Positions 5,700 to 6,224 of a stretch of 6,224 nt of DNA are shown in pieces. Source of the DNA: Flammeovirgaceae bacterium UBA4659 (GTDB lineage Bacteria > Bacteroidota > Bacteroidia > Cytophagales > Cyclobacteriaceae); NCBI GenBank assembly GCA_002405445.1, contig DHLV01000127.1, forward strand, positions 1 through 6,224. Direction: 5' to 3'. The position numbers and the translations under genes were made by a program. How positions within the stretch are numbered: the stretch's first letter is position 1; the number at the start of each line of letters is the position of its first letter. The notes below the pieces were generated by a model that searched no databases, had not been told where the DNA came from, and saw only the letters and a program-made list of their open reading frames with translations.

Positions 5700-6224
5700 G
5701 TGGAATGCACAACAATTTTTGAAACAGTCCACCCCAATTCCGCAGAGATTGATATCGGGGCCGAGAGGATTTTTGTCGAAGTCGATGGCAAAGTGGTACA
5801 GTTTTTTGAGACGTGCACGGAAGACTATCTGCGCTGTACCGCCTATCTGAAAGAACATAAGGTAAAACGAGTGGCCATGGAGGCCACAGGTGTCCACTGG
5901 ATGGCGCTCTATGGGCTACTGGGAAAAGAATGCATCGAAGCCTGCCTAGTGAACCCCAAAGAAGTAAAGCAAGTGAAGGGGCGTAAGACGGATGTAAAAG
6001 ATTGCCAGTGGATACAAAAGCGTTTTTGAGCGGGACTGCTCCGGCAATGCTACATCCCCGCAGGCAAGTTGAAAGAACTCCGCATGATGGTGCGTGAGCA
6101 AGAGGATGTGATCGAGATGGGGGGACACGTATGTGAATAAAATGCAAAGGCGATGGCATTGATGAACCTCAAACTCACCAACGGCCTGTCGCAGCTACAT
6201 GGGGCAAGCGGGATAAAAATAATA
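5700..6224 (+). pseudogene. IS110-family DEDD transposase, N-terminal part, interrupted and 3' truncated by window edge
   Basis: The RuvC-like N-terminal domain of a DEDD transposase/recombinase. Counting from GTG 5700 (an in-frame TAG at 5685-5687 bounds the start), it shows NSAEIDIGAE with D18, VAMEATGVHW with E61, and VNPKEVKQVKGRKTDVKDCQWI with D98 and D101, the full DEDD set. The frame then meets TGA at 6027-6029, exactly where homologues continue. Translation past it gives AGLLRQCYIPAGKLKELR, the conserved next segment. A second stop, TAA 6138-6140, is bypassed if one G is removed from the G6 run (6119-6124): the reading becomes GDTYVNKMQ. Adding one A near 6146-6148 then restores KAMALMNLKL. 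So there are one nonsense codon and a compensating indel pair. The gene is non-functional as written, unless these are sequence errors. Its GC content resembles the prfB cluster more than the protease unit. Confidence 0.85.

Larger units (their letters stand above)
5430..6224 (+). mobile_element. IS110-family insertion sequence, left part only
   Basis: The element is identified from its transposase (DEDD type) starting at 5700. It runs off the right edge of the window, so the C-terminal catalytic Ser domain and the right end are not seen. IS110 members lack clear terminal inverted repeats and usually make no target duplication, so the left boundary cannot be read directly. 5430 is a guess based on the GC rise near 5400 and the start of structured sequence. 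The secure extent is 5700-6224. Confidence 0.6.

Noticed and set aside
6027..6029. TGA recoded as a sense codon in the transposase
   Set aside because: RF2, which reads UGA, is present in the window. TGA is used as the stop of prfB and of the protease, and a second stop (TAA) also interrupts the transposase.
5643..6159. Open frames on the - strand opposite the transposase, up to about 159 codons
   Set aside because: They are antisense to a clear IS110 domain, have a composition explained by the opposite strand, and show no recognisable family or plausible start context.

Overview
The window looks like bacterial chromosome from a member of the Bacteroidota, probably a Cytophagales-like lineage. 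The evidence is the RF2 sequence type ([10 protein letters not shown]), the absence of Shine-Dalgarno sequences, loose lipobox signal peptides, a Bacteroidota-type family of small beta-barrel proteins, and a Spi-prodomain C10 peptidase. Genus-level placement is not possible from this sequence alone.

Layout. (1) Positions 2-2235, + strand: a compact housekeeping-type cluster. It holds the 3' end of prfB (release factor 2), an MFS drug/H+ antiporter-like gene overlapping it by 4 bases, and a YhhN/TMEM86-family (lysoplasmalogenase-like) gene starting on the base after the MFS stop. (2) Positions 2248-5151, - strand, convergent with the first cluster after only 12 bases: a tight three-gene unit read from right to left. 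It encodes a C10 (streptopain-like) cysteine protease, a small lipoprotein and an outer-membrane beta-barrel-like protein, with gaps of 9 and 1 bases. (3) Positions 5152-5699: about 550 bases without a gene, AT-rich at first, with several perfect inverted repeats, two of which have GNRA tetraloops. (4) Positions 5700-6224, + strand: the N-terminal half of an IS110-family transposase, broken by two in-frame stops and running off the window.

How it fits together. The right-hand unit encodes three predicted envelope or secreted proteins and is clearly more AT-rich than the prfB cluster, so it looks like an accessory segment next to a conserved locus, with an insertion sequence beyond it. The protease has intact catalytic motifs, but its signal-peptide region is broken: a likely ATG at 5208-5210 is separated from the main frame by a run of ten C (coding sense) and by an in-frame TAA. 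The transposase lesions also lie at or beside homopolymers. The right-hand kilobase is therefore either decaying or affected by sequence errors, and this matters for any interpretation.

I found no convincing new multi-gene system. The best leads are a possible IS110 bridge RNA upstream of the transposase, the homopolymer at the protease start, the cysteine-rich insertion beside the protease's catalytic histidine, and the protease-lipoprotein-barrel unit itself.
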